The translations under genes and the position numbers were made by a program. The notes below the pieces were generated by a model that was given only the letters and a program-made list of their open reading frames with translations, searched no databases and was not told the DNA's origin. This document shows positions 9,638-17,962 of a stretch of 64,000 nucleotides of DNA, piece by piece. The DNA comes from Leptospira sanjuanensis (GTDB taxonomy: Bacteria; Spirochaetota; Leptospiria; Leptospirales; Leptospiraceae): contig NZ_JAIZBH010000001.1 in assembly GCF_022267375.1 (NCBI RefSeq), forward strand, positions 3,672,001 to 3,736,000, read 5' to 3'. Every line of letters starts with the position of its first letter. Position 1 is the stretch's first letter.

Positions 9638-11350
9638 TTAAGCGGGGACTCCACTTACCTCTTTGAGTTTAGCAAGATTTCCTTCCAGCACGGAAAGAGT
9701 ATCAAGATGATAATCCTTCGCGTGTTTAAGACGAATTTGTTTGCGGTCTTCGGGAATTCTTCTGCAGGAAATTTCTAGAAGCATCCCCGCTAAAAGTCTC
9801 GAACAAGTAAAAACGATTTCTTCCGCGTAAGTATCCTTGTCCTCTCTTCGAGGAAGGTCTTTGTATAACCCGACCAGTTCCTGAAATCCGTGGAACAATT
9901 TATGAGTGAGGGATGAGTCCGACTGATTTACGAGTTCGGATAAATATTCTCCGAAGGTATGAGTCAAACCGGAAGTGATTCCTCCGATGCTTGCGTTGAT
10001 CTGGATCTGAGAAGTTCCGTCGTAGATCGTGGTGATTCTCGCGTCGCGATAGATTCTTGCGATATCGTAGTCTTCAGTATAACCCGATCCTCCGTGAATT
10101 TGAAGCGCATCGCTGACGACCTTCAAACAGGATTCGGAACAATAGAATTTGCTGATCGGAGTAAGCACGTTCGCGATCTTTTCCCAGTAACGAACCACCG
10201 TATCGTTCTTCGCTTCCTTTTCGCTCGCTCCTTGTTTTTCCAAACGCATCGCCCTCCAGTAATAACGATCCATTACGCGAGAACCTTCCAACGTTAGACA
10301 ACGCATCGCGATCGTTTCCCTTTCGATTCGGTCGACGATTTTTTTGACCGCGGGAATTTCGATCAACGGTCGGCCGAACTGAATTCTTTCCTTTGCGTAT
10401 TTTAGAGCTTCATAATATGCCGCGGTCGCAAGTCCGGTGGATTGTTGAGCGATTCCCATTCTTGCTCCGTTCAACATACCCATCGTGTATTTTACGAGTC
10501 CGTATCCTTCTTCCCCGATCAAAAGTCCGGGAGAATTTTCGAATACGACCTCGCAAGTCGGCGAACAATGAAGTCCGAGTTTGTGTTCGATTCCGGCGAT
10601 CTGAACGTCCGTGCTTTGGACCAAAAAGAAAGAAAGCCCTCTCGCGCCGGAGCCGACTTCTCCCGAACGTGCAAGAGTTAAAAGAATCGCGGGTATGTCT
10701 CCGAATCCGCATCCGTGCGTGATGAATCGTTTCGTTCCGTTTAAGACCCAGTTCCCGTTCGAATCCTTGGTCGCCTTGGTTCGAAGGTTCGGTAGGTCCG
10801 ATCCGTGATCGGGTTCGGTCAATCCCATCGCGCAGACGAATTCTCCCGCTGCGAGGCGGGGAATCCATTCGTCCTTCATAGCTTGGCTCGCGTGACGTTC
10901 CACGATTTCGGCAAGGTTCACGCAGCCGATGGCAATGGCGAGTGACGCGTCCACTCTATAAAAGATTTCTGAAATGAATGATTTCACTGACCAGGGAATT
11001 CCGAGTCCGCCGTATTTTCTGGAAAATCCGTAGGCTTGTACTCCGGCTTCGACCACCTTTGCGACAAGTTCGAGCATCTTCGGCGGGAACTCGACCTTAC
11101 CGTCTTTGAATTTGAGCCCTTCGCGATCGAGTTCCGCCACGTGCGGCGAAAGAATATTTCCGGCGAGATCGCCCACCGTCTCCAACACGGTTTTATAATA
11201 TTCTTTCGCTTCGGATGGGTTGGTCGGACCTCCGTCGGAGCTATCGGAAAAATCGCCTTCGTAATCGAGTATGATTTCTGTCCAGGGGAGAATGTGTTCG
11301 AAATGATCCTGAATATCCTGTGTGTCCGAAAAATAATTGTTCTGAATCAT
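9638..11350 (-). CDS. Acyl-CoA dehydrogenase family protein
   Basis: A flavoprotein of the FadE/ACAD superfamily (570 aa), longer than the roughly 380-aa short-chain enzymes because of an N-terminal extension of about 80 residues and a C-terminal helical extension. Signatures seen: CAMGLTEPDHGSD with the substrate/FAD loop, RFITHG, KYAKERIQFGRPL, and QIHGGSGYTEDYDIARIYRDARI near the C-terminal active site. The usual catalytic Glu (YEGT) reads YDGT here, and the alternative Glu position of the isovaleryl-type enzymes is also not acidic. It may be a short-base variant or have altered chemistry. The ATG at 11350 has GGAGG four bases upstream. Confidence 0.9.
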   Translation of the reverse strand: MIQNNYFSDTQDIQDHFEHILPWTEIILDYEGDFSDSSDGGPTNPSEAKEYYKTVLETVGDLAGNILSPHVAELDREGLKFKDGKVEFPPKMLELVAKVVEAGVQAYGFSRKYGGLGIPWSVKSFISEIFYRVDASLAIAIGCVNLAEIVERHASQAMKDEWIPRLAAGEFVCAMGLTEPDHGSDLPNLRTKATKDSNGNWVLNGTKRFITHGCGFGDIPAILLTLARSGEVGSGARGLSFFLVQSTDVQIAGIEHKLGLHCSPTCEVVFENSPGLLIGEEGYGLVKYTMGMLNGARMGIAQQSTGLATAAYYEALKYAKERIQFGRPLIEIPAVKKIVDRIERETIAMRCLTLEGSRVMDRYYWRAMRLEKQGASEKEAKNDTVVRYWEKIANVLTPISKFYCSESCLKVVSDALQIHGGSGYTEDYDIARIYRDARITTIYDGTSQIQINASIGGITSGLTHTFGEYLSELVNQSDSSLTHKLFHGFQELVGLYKDLPRREDKDTYAEEIVFTCSRLLAGMLLEISCRRIPEDRKQIRLKHAKDYHLDTLSVLEGNLAKLKEVSGVPA

Positions 11351-11403
11351 GGAACCTCCGTGGATTCCACCAGTGTAAGCGATCGGAAAGGGGGAGAAAA
11401 GGA

Positions 11404-11427
11404 AAAATGTGGGAGTTCCCACATTTT
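11404..11427. repeat. Palindromic intergenic repeat, copy 1
   Basis: Two perfect 11-bp arms around a central GT: AAAATGTGGGA and TCCCACATTTT. This is the most complete palindrome of the family. Confidence 0.85.
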
Positions 11428-11491
11428 AAAACGAGACAAAAGGAAGTTTTACCGACGCCGAGCGTTTGTTTCGTGAACTCGGCGCCGATTT

Positions 11492-11506
11492 TGTGGGAAC
11501 TCATAC
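11492..11506. repeat. Palindromic intergenic repeat, copy 2 (half-degenerate)
   Basis: TGTGGGAACTCATAC: the left arm is intact and the right arm has drifted. It lies 65 bp from copy 1. Confidence 0.7.
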
Positions 11507-11717
11507 GGGAAGCGCAGGAACGAACCCCGTAAATTCGGGGAAAGCCGCCGGACTTCCGACCAATTTCCAAGAATAAACCGCGACCTCCGCAGAATCGATC
11601 GGGTTTTCGACGAGACTTACACATCTTTCGTCGTTCCCCGTTCTCATTTCCGCAGATTCCTTGTCATCGATGCCTACCCCATTGCAAAGGACCGACAAAC
11701 GACGACTCGGCGAATTT

Positions 11718-14700
11718 CTAGCGCTTTTTTTTGGGCTTCTTTTTCACGACCGTATAACCGAGAATTTGCGCCATCTTCCAAAGTTCCGACAAGGTTTTTG
11801 CGGAATCTTTTTTAAGCAGAGAAGAATCCAATTTCGATTCCGTTTTGGAGTTTTCCAAAATGCTGTGCAGATGAAATTCTTCGATTCCGAATCGAACTTC
11901 TTTCGGACTCAAAAAAATCCAAGCATGAGGACCGTATTCTCCTCCGTTGATTCTCTGTTCGAGTTCGATTCCTTCTTCGGAAATTTCGGGGAGTTCTTTC
12001 AGTTCCAAATCGGGACTTTTCCGAGCGGCGACATCGAGAATATAACGAGCTTCGGATTCTTTTTTGGATTCCTGCCACAAACGTTCCAGGGTTTGATCCC
12101 CTTCCTTTCCGAACCAAGGAAGAATTCCCGGCAACCTCGAAGCCAGCGCTTCTTCGGTCGAAGAGGAAGTATAGCTGTGAGGGTTGGTAAAACCGAGTCT
12201 TCGTTTGAGCAGAGAAAAAAAGTTATCGAAGGATTCCTTCCCTTTGAGAAGAAACAACTTCGCGCTCAACAAATCTCCCCAAGCGGCCCATTCGGAAGGG
12301 TTTGTCTGAAGAATTTTAACGATCGTATTTTCGTCCATCGCCAGAACCTGAGACCATTTGTTCGCCTCCGGCTCGATAAATCTCAGAAACTGAAGACAAT
12401 ACAATTTCCAATCCGAACCTGCATAAGGAAGTTCTAATATTTTTGCGTAAACGGGAATCGCGGCTTCGCCTTGGATAAAAAGAGCCTTCATCGCCTCCCA
12501 TCGATCGTAATTGCCTCCGTATCGATATTCGTCGCAAGAATATCGAAGCGATTCCTCCAGCCAAGGTCCGCCGATCTTTACCACGTCCGCATTCTTATAT
12601 TTCTTTTCTTTAATATTCTGAAATATGTGTTGAATGCTGTATTTCTCCGGTTTTAAAATTCCTCCGGGAAGGTCCTTCGGATTTTTTGCGAGCCGATTCG
12701 CATATTCGTCATCGTCGTCGAAAGGAGGTAATTCCTTTTCCGTCAGTTGAAACCAGGAATGACGCGCAACGTGTTCTATGTAAGTCCAAGTGTAATCCAC
12801 CATCGGATTCGGATCGGCATAAACGTGATAATACAAATGCTGTTTTAACTCCTGAATCTTCGCCTTACCGACGGCGCGGATCGGACCGTAAGCTCGATAT
12901 TCTTCTCCTCTGTTTCCGAGAATTCTATGGCCTAATTGAATCCATTCTTCCCGGTTCGGTTCCAAAAGAAGAAGGCCGGAAAGATAACAAGCCTGAAGAT
13001 CGATCGCAATTCCCGGGCTCGAATTCTTTTCCGCCTTGTCCAAAAGTCCTTTGAGTCCCGTTTTTGCGGACGCCGGATCCAGAACAGTCCAAGCCATCGC
13101 GCCCTCGGAAAGATTGACCAACTGATTGAATTCAAGATAAGAATCGCGTCCTCCGCTTCCCTTAATCTCCGAACCCATTTCCAGATAGGTGCGAATGTAT
13201 TCCAGATTTTCTTTAAAGCCGAGCTTTGCGGAAACGGCGAAAGAATATCCCAATGCGATTCCGAAAATGCCGAGTTGGTTGCGGTAGGTAAGAACTTTGT
13301 TCGCAAGTTTTCCCGATTCCTCATCGCCGGTGAGAAGACGTTCGTTCAAGGCACGTTGCAAATAACTGAAAACGGTAAAGATATTGTTGAGGTTCGGCCC
13401 TTCGTCCTGCACCTTCTTCTTTTTTTCCAAAGCTGCGTCCATCGTCTCGAAAAATTTCCAAGCCGCTTCGGTAAGAATCGTAAGCGCTTCTTCCCGTTCG
13501 CTGTCCAAAACGCATTCGATCACCTCTTCCAGACGTTTGTCGTCTTGTTTCAATTTTTGAATCGCGTCCCGAAACGCACTCATCGCGTTCGCATCATCAA
13601 ATTTTCCTAATGTTTTGATGATTCCTGCGTATGCTTTTTTGTTTTCGGAATCGTAATGCAATCCCTGACGGAAGGCCGCCGACACGGGAAGAGAGAGCCG
13701 CGGATCCAAATCCTCTTTTTTATAGGGCCATTCGTTATAACTCGAATCCGTTCTTTCTTTGAAATATTGCTCTACGAGTTTACCAAACTTCGTATCCTTT
13801 TTACCGATCTCCTTTAAAAGAAAGTCGTGCGTTTCCACGTCCTCCGGAAATTCTTCCAGGATCGACAAAGGATCGTCTCCGTTTTGAATTCTTTTTTTGA
13901 GATCGGCGGTCGAGATCTTTTTCTTTCCGGCAAGTCCCGTCGCTTCTTCCAAACGTTTTCGATTGGCCGGTTCGATCTGCTTCGAGTCGCAGTTGCGGAA
14001 GGTCTGTTCGCGTAATTCCTGAAGTTTCTTCGCATTCAATTTCCCGATCGAATCGCTTTTACCGTCGAGAAGAGAAAGAATCTTCTTTGCGAGCGCGGGC
14101 AGAATTTCACCCGGAAGTTTTTGGGAAAGTTCGCAAGCTTCGCGGCAAGCGCTTTCATTTTTCATAAAGTAGTGCGCGAGCATCCAATACGCGGCAAGAG
14201 AATGCGATTTACTTAGGAGCTTTTTTTCTTCCTCCCAATCCTTAAAGTTCGGTGCGGAAGCGAGTTTTTCCGCATACGCGTAAGCCGGATCTCCGTAGCT
14301 GTGTCCGAGCAACCAAGACGTTCTTTCAAAAAGGTCTAAGGATTTTGTGTAAAAAGGTCTTTGATCGTATTTCTTCTGCGCTTCTTTTTCGTATTGTTTG
14401 ATAACCTTAGAATCCATCACGGATTCTACTCTTATATCCGGAACGGATTCTTCATCGTCCTCTTCCTCATCTTCGTAATCGTCATCGTCGTAGTCGTCGT
14501 CTTCGTTCGACCAATTTGCGGCGATAAAATGGCTGATGGAAAAAAACGGTTCGTCTTCGAGTTCTCCGATTTCGTGATTGTAACGATGCACTTCCGCGGA
14601 ACCTTCCGCGTGCGGAAGGAGATTGACCCAGCAACTGTCCCCTCCTCCGTCCGATCCGAAATGAGCGACTCCTGTAAATAAAAACATCAAACCTTGATAC

Positions 14701-15161
14701 GATCCGATCAAAGCGTTCACTTTTTCTTCGATCGTATTCGATTGACTTAGAAGAAATTTTTGGAATGAGACCGCTCTGTAATCGGGATAAGAATCTCCTT
14801 CTTCGTCTTCGTCCTGTTCGTCGAGCTCCTCTTCGTAATTTTCTTCGTAGTCCTCCTCGTCCTGAAGTCCGCTTCCGTGATCGATCATATTCCAAATATC
14901 GCTCACGTTGTACATGATTTCCTGATAGGCGATGCGGACGTTTTCCCATTCCAGAATTTCTTCGGGAGGACGAAACCCGTGCAGTTTTTCGAATTGATCC
15001 AAGAATGCTGAGGTAAGCTTTTTCTTTTTTTTGGATTCGAACGCTTTCCAAAAAGAATCGCGATACGACTGTTTCACCAACATCCGATCGGCTATGATTT
15101 CGGCCAACTTCCCGGAGGAAAGATCGGTTTTTGTAAAGGAGGGAATCGATTTCTGTGTCAT
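11718..15161 (-). CDS. Giant SUKH-like / acidic / helical-repeat protein of unknown function
   Basis: An 1147-aa protein with no signal peptide. Residues about 60-220 resemble a SUKH (SMI1/KNR4) fold: PPEEILEWENVR, then HFGSDGGGDSCWVNL, then an EVHRYNHEIGEL strand and FFSISHFIAANW. Two highly acidic loops interrupt it (about 105-130 and 223-245, mostly Asp/Glu). The remaining 850 residues look like an alpha-solenoid of degenerate helical repeats. SUKH proteins are known as immunity proteins of contact-dependent toxins and as interaction modules, but no toxin gene is adjacent. Strongly acidic loops could mimic nucleic acid or bind cations (inference). The C-terminus ends in a Lys-rich tail. 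It is divergent from the MerR gene. Confidence 0.8.
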   Translation of the reverse strand: MTQKSIPSFTKTDLSSGKLAEIIADRMLVKQSYRDSFWKAFESKKKKKLTSAFLDQFEKLHGFRPPEEILEWENVRIAYQEIMYNVSDIWNMIDHGSGLQDEEDYEENYEEELDEQDEDEEGDSYPDYRAVSFQKFLLSQSNTIEEKVNALIGSYQGLMFLFTGVAHFGSDGGGDSCWVNLLPHAEGSAEVHRYNHEIGELEDEPFFSISHFIAANWSNEDDDYDDDDYEDEEEDDEESVPDIRVESVMDSKVIKQYEKEAQKKYDQRPFYTKSLDLFERTSWLLGHSYGDPAYAYAEKLASAPNFKDWEEEKKLLSKSHSLAAYWMLAHYFMKNESACREACELSQKLPGEILPALAKKILSLLDGKSDSIGKLNAKKLQELREQTFRNCDSKQIEPANRKRLEEATGLAGKKKISTADLKKRIQNGDDPLSILEEFPEDVETHDFLLKEIGKKDTKFGKLVEQYFKERTDSSYNEWPYKKEDLDPRLSLPVSAAFRQGLHYDSENKKAYAGIIKTLGKFDDANAMSAFRDAIQKLKQDDKRLEEVIECVLDSEREEALTILTEAAWKFFETMDAALEKKKKVQDEGPNLNNIFTVFSYLQRALNERLLTGDEESGKLANKVLTYRNQLGIFGIALGYSFAVSAKLGFKENLEYIRTYLEMGSEIKGSGGRDSYLEFNQLVNLSEGAMAWTVLDPASAKTGLKGLLDKAEKNSSPGIAIDLQACYLSGLLLLEPNREEWIQLGHRILGNRGEEYRAYGPIRAVGKAKIQELKQHLYYHVYADPNPMVDYTWTYIEHVARHSWFQLTEKELPPFDDDDEYANRLAKNPKDLPGGILKPEKYSIQHIFQNIKEKKYKNADVVKIGGPWLEESLRYSCDEYRYGGNYDRWEAMKALFIQGEAAIPVYAKILELPYAGSDWKLYCLQFLRFIEPEANKWSQVLAMDENTIVKILQTNPSEWAAWGDLLSAKLFLLKGKESFDNFFSLLKRRLGFTNPHSYTSSSTEEALASRLPGILPWFGKEGDQTLERLWQESKKESEARYILDVAARKSPDLELKELPEISEEGIELEQRINGGEYGPHAWIFLSPKEVRFGIEEFHLHSILENSKTESKLDSSLLKKDSAKTLSELWKMAQILGYTVVKKKPKKKR

Positions 15162-15230
15162 AAAAACATAACAAAAACGGAATCTTTTTTTGATTCTTTT
15201 TTAAAATCGAATTTTTTTGAACCTTTACTC

Positions 15231-15250
15231 ACCTAGAGTAGACTCTAGGT
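15231..15250 (+). promoter_or_regulatory. MerR-type operator in the merR-DMT promoter
   Basis: ACCTAGAGTAGACTCTAGGT is a perfect 9+2+9 inverted repeat. It is the right size and symmetry for a MerR-family operator and lies 31 bp before the regulator's start. TTGAAC (15217-15222) or TTTACT (15224-15229) just upstream could be the -35 box, which puts the operator in the long spacer typical of MerR-activated promoters. The -10 is not obvious. Confidence 0.75.
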
Positions 15251-15281
15251 TCGTCCAACTTTTAGATTTAAGGAGAATCCT

Positions 15282-15695
15282 TTGAACCAACCTCTCTCAC
15301 TCAGTATCTCCAGAATTTCAGAGATGACGAATTTCAGTCAGCATACTCTGCGCTATTACGAAAAGATGGGGATTCTTCCTAAGCCGGAAAGAAATCACGG
15401 AAAAGATCGGAAGTATTCTCAAAGGGATTTGAATTATCTAAAATACATTAAAACTCTCAAAGAACTCAACATGCCTCTGAAGGATATTAAGGAATTCCTA
15501 AAGGAAGGATGTCTTTTGGAAAAGATGTCCAGAGGTGAAAACCTGAAACCTCCTTTGAACAAAAGAATCCGAATTCTTTCTTCTCACCTCGCGACTCTGG
15601 AACAAAAAAAGAAGGATCTAGAGATTACGATCAAACTCACAAAAAACAAAATCAAGGAATTCGAAACACGTCTTTTCCAAGAGGAACAAAATTAA
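15282..15695 (+). CDS. MerR-family transcriptional regulator
   Basis: A 137-aa regulator: winged HTH (about residues 5-70, with SEMTNFSQHTLRYYEKMGIL), then an antiparallel coiled coil (about 80-135). Only one Cys lies in the effector region, so it is probably not a metal sensor of the MerR/CueR kind; it looks more like the NmlR/AdhR or drug-sensing branches. It starts at a TTG with AAGGAG six bases upstream. The DMT exporter follows after 1 nt, so regulator and transporter form one autoregulated operon behind the palindromic operator. Confidence 0.92.
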   Translation: MNQPLSLSISRISEMTNFSQHTLRYYEKMGILPKPERNHGKDRKYSQRDLNYLKYIKTLKELNMPLKDIKEFLKEGCLLEKMSRGENLKPPLNKRIRILSSHLATLEQKKKDLEITIKLTKNKIKEFETRLFQEEQN

Positions 15696-15696
15696 G

Positions 15697-16623
15697 ATGA
15701 AATCATTCAGGCCGTATCTTTTTCTGATATTTTTCGCGCTGATCACCGGTACGACTTTCGAAGTCGCCAAACAAGCGTTATACCACTTCACCCCCGCACA
15801 GACCGGAGCCGTTCGTTTCGCGATCGCTTCCGTGTTGTTGTTCGCCTTCGTATTTTTTACGGATAAAAAACTTCTCAAAGTCGACAGAGAACATCTCAAA
15901 AGTCTGCTTCTCCTCGGAATCGCGGGAGTTTTCGGATTCAACTCGTTTTTCTTTTTAGGAATGAAGAACGCTTCCCCGGTAAACGCGGCGATCGTGATCG
16001 CACTCGGCCCCGCAATCACCGCGTTTCTTTCCTACTTTCTGTTGAAAACGAAGATCACGTGGATCCAATGTTTCGGAACGTTAGTCTCCTTCGCAGGAGT
16101 TCTTCTAGTCATCTCCGACGGTAACTGGGCCGCGCTCGGACATATCCTGGAAGGAAAAGGAATCGTTTACATCTTTCTCGCCGCGATCTGTTGGGCGTTT
16201 TATTCGGTAGGAATCAAAAAATATCTCAAAGGAGTTTCCACGATCCAGATAACAACTTTCACTTCTTTTTTCGGAATGATCGCCTTGGTCTTGTTTCTTC
16301 TCTTTTCGGGAGAATCGAATTTAGACTGGTCCGTTCTTCCGATCAACGCTTGGTTTGCGATTCTTTATATGGCCGTGTTCACGACGTTTTTCGGTTATCT
16401 CTTTTGGAATTACGGAATTCAAAAAGTGGGTCCCGATAAGGCGGCCATATTCGGAAACTTGGTTCCGGTCGTCGCGATGGTAACGACTTGGTTTTTGGGA
16501 GAATCTCCCAACGTCTTCGATATTCTCGGGGCTCTTCTCGTGATTACCGGAATTTTCGTGGTCAACTCAAGCGCGAAAAAAATACAAACGAGCCCGGAGA
16601 TAAAAACGTCCGCGGCGAATTAA
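15697..16623 (+). CDS. EamA/DMT-family transporter
   Basis: A 308-aa integral membrane protein with ten predicted helices in two EamA halves (about residues 8-138 and 152-290). The start of each half shows the typical pattern (LFLIFFALITGTTFEVAKQAL; KGIVYIFLAAICWAFYSVGI). The family exports amino acids, purines, drugs or other metabolites across the inner membrane. Translational coupling to the upstream merR gene implies that it pumps out, or responds to, the compound the regulator senses. The substrate is not deducible. Confidence 0.92.
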   Translation: MKSFRPYLFLIFFALITGTTFEVAKQALYHFTPAQTGAVRFAIASVLLFAFVFFTDKKLLKVDREHLKSLLLLGIAGVFGFNSFFFLGMKNASPVNAAIVIALGPAITAFLSYFLLKTKITWIQCFGTLVSFAGVLLVISDGNWAALGHILEGKGIVYIFLAAICWAFYSVGIKKYLKGVSTIQITTFTSFFGMIALVLFLLFSGESNLDWSVLPINAWFAILYMAVFTTFFGYLFWNYGIQKVGPDKAAIFGNLVPVVAMVTTWFLGESPNVFDILGALLVITGIFVVNSSAKKIQTSPEIKTSAAN

Positions 16624-16636
16624 CGGAACAAAAAAA

Positions 16637-17785
16637 ATGAAACATATAATTAGAGTTATTCTTCCACTTCTTCTTATCGCAACTTCGATATCCGCGCAAG
16701 ACAAACAAAGTCCGGATATCAACTCCGGGATTCCGGAGGACAACGCGCAAAATCTTCCAAAGGCGACGGATAAAAAACCCGAGTTCGGCTTCAGTCAGTC
16801 CCTTTCCAACGACGTCTTCGTTTTAGGAAACAGTTTATTCGGCGAAAGACTCAGCCGTAGAAACAACGAATCGTATTCCGATTTTTCTCACGGTTTGATT
16901 TTGGGAACGTTCGTGAATTTTTTCACTCCGATTCCCGGCTTCCGTTTAAATTTGATTTCGGCGAACCCGTTGATCGGAAGAAACAACACGGACAACGACT
17001 TCTTTTACCAATCGAACCCCGGTGGTCCGGATGAAACGAACAAGGTGGTTCAATCCCTGCAATCCGGTCAGCTCGGTTACGATCCGAATCAGGTTCGCCC
17101 TCGAAAGGAAAACAACGGCGTTAGGGATTATTTTATCGGTCAGATCGTTTACGAATGGAATACTTCGATCGGTCAGTTCTTTACCGGATTCTTAACGGTG
17201 AACAGCGCGAACTATCCTTCAAACGCGAGTCTTTTTAATTATACTTTTGGTTGGAAGCCTTCGTATTTGAGTTACCTCAAACCGGAACTCGTTTCCAACT
17301 TCCGCGTGTCTTCGGAAACGAACGGGGTCAATCAGGGAAACAGTCATCACAGAGCCGCGATCAGTCACGAATACGAGCTTACAAAGGATTGGAAACTCAC
17401 ACCGGGGATGCAAGTCGGTTATCAATATTTCAACAACAACACCGATCGCAGATCGGGAGTCACGGATGTCACCGCAAAAGTTCAACTGAACTTCAAGGAC
17501 GTCAACGTAAGCGTGAGCGACGTTTATAGACCGGATCAATATCTTTTTGACAACGACCGCGTCTACTCGAAACCTACGGGAGTCGCTTCCGATACGAACG
17601 CGAACGACGGAAAAGAAACGGACCCGTCCAAAATTCACGGGACTTACAACCAGACGATGACTTCCGCAATCCAATCCCTCGCTTTGGATACTGCTTCCAA
17701 GAACTATCTGCTGAACTCCTATCAGCAGCAACACCTTCCCAAACATCACTTTATCGTGAGTCTGGGTTACGTAGCAAAATTTTAA
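16637..17785 (+). CDS. Probable outer-membrane beta-barrel protein
   Basis: A 382-aa protein with a signal peptide (cleavage after SISA). A low-complexity segment follows, then alternating amphipathic strands ending in a C-terminal phenylalanine (IVSLGYVAKF), the signature recognised by the BAM machinery. I do not recognise a named family. It begins 13 bp after the DMT transporter, so it may belong to the same export operon as an outer-membrane partner (inference). A strong terminator follows at once. Confidence 0.75.
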   Translation: MKHIIRVILPLLLIATSISAQDKQSPDINSGIPEDNAQNLPKATDKKPEFGFSQSLSNDVFVLGNSLFGERLSRRNNESYSDFSHGLILGTFVNFFTPIPGFRLNLISANPLIGRNNTDNDFFYQSNPGGPDETNKVVQSLQSGQLGYDPNQVRPRKENNGVRDYFIGQIVYEWNTSIGQFFTGFLTVNSANYPSNASLFNYTFGWKPSYLSYLKPELVSNFRVSSETNGVNQGNSHHRAAISHEYELTKDWKLTPGMQVGYQYFNNNTDRRSGVTDVTAKVQLNFKDVNVSVSDVYRPDQYLFDNDRVYSKPTGVASDTNANDGKETDPSKIHGTYNQTMTSAIQSLALDTASKNYLLNSYQQQHLPKHHFIVSLGYVAKF

Positions 17786-17798
17786 AATGATTACTCAG

Positions 17799-17837
17799 GG
17801 ACCGTTTCCGACGATTTCGGAAACGGTCCTTCTTTTT
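17799..17837 (+). terminator. Rho-independent terminator after the merR-DMT-OMP operon
   Basis: A 13-bp perfect stem (GGACCGTTTCCGA / TCGGAAACGGTCC) with a 5-nt loop, followed by TTCTTTTT. It lies 14 bp after the stop codon. Confidence 0.93.
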
Positions 17838-17962
17838 AGCTGGATTTTTAAAGGTATCGAATGCATAATCTTAATTCTTTCTTAACTTAAAAGAGCGGTT
17901 TCCTTATCGGAGATTCGAGACCGACCTCTTGCATTTTGAGATCGATTCATTAAGATTCAATC

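Larger units (their letters stand above)
11351..11717. other. 367-bp intergenic region carrying palindromic repeats
   Basis: Apart from the ribosome-binding site of the acyl-CoA dehydrogenase, it holds two copies of the window-wide GTGGGA..TCCCAC repeat (11404-11427 and 11492-11506). Between them is a GCCGAG/CTCGGC stem-forming segment (about 11453-11488). A possible 48-65 codon minus-strand frame (about 11501-11698) has no recognisable motif, so I do not call it. Confidence 0.5.

Noticed and set aside
11501..11698. 65-codon minus-strand open frame between the acyl-CoA dehydrogenase and the giant SUKH-like gene
   Set aside because: It starts at a TTG with no ribosome-binding site, shows no motif, and lies beside palindromic repeats; a 48-codon ATG version is equally unsupported.
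14361..14681. 106-codon plus-strand frame rich in Val, Phe and Ile, opposite the giant protein
   Set aside because: It is the antisense reading of the Asp/Glu-rich loops of the minus-strand gene.
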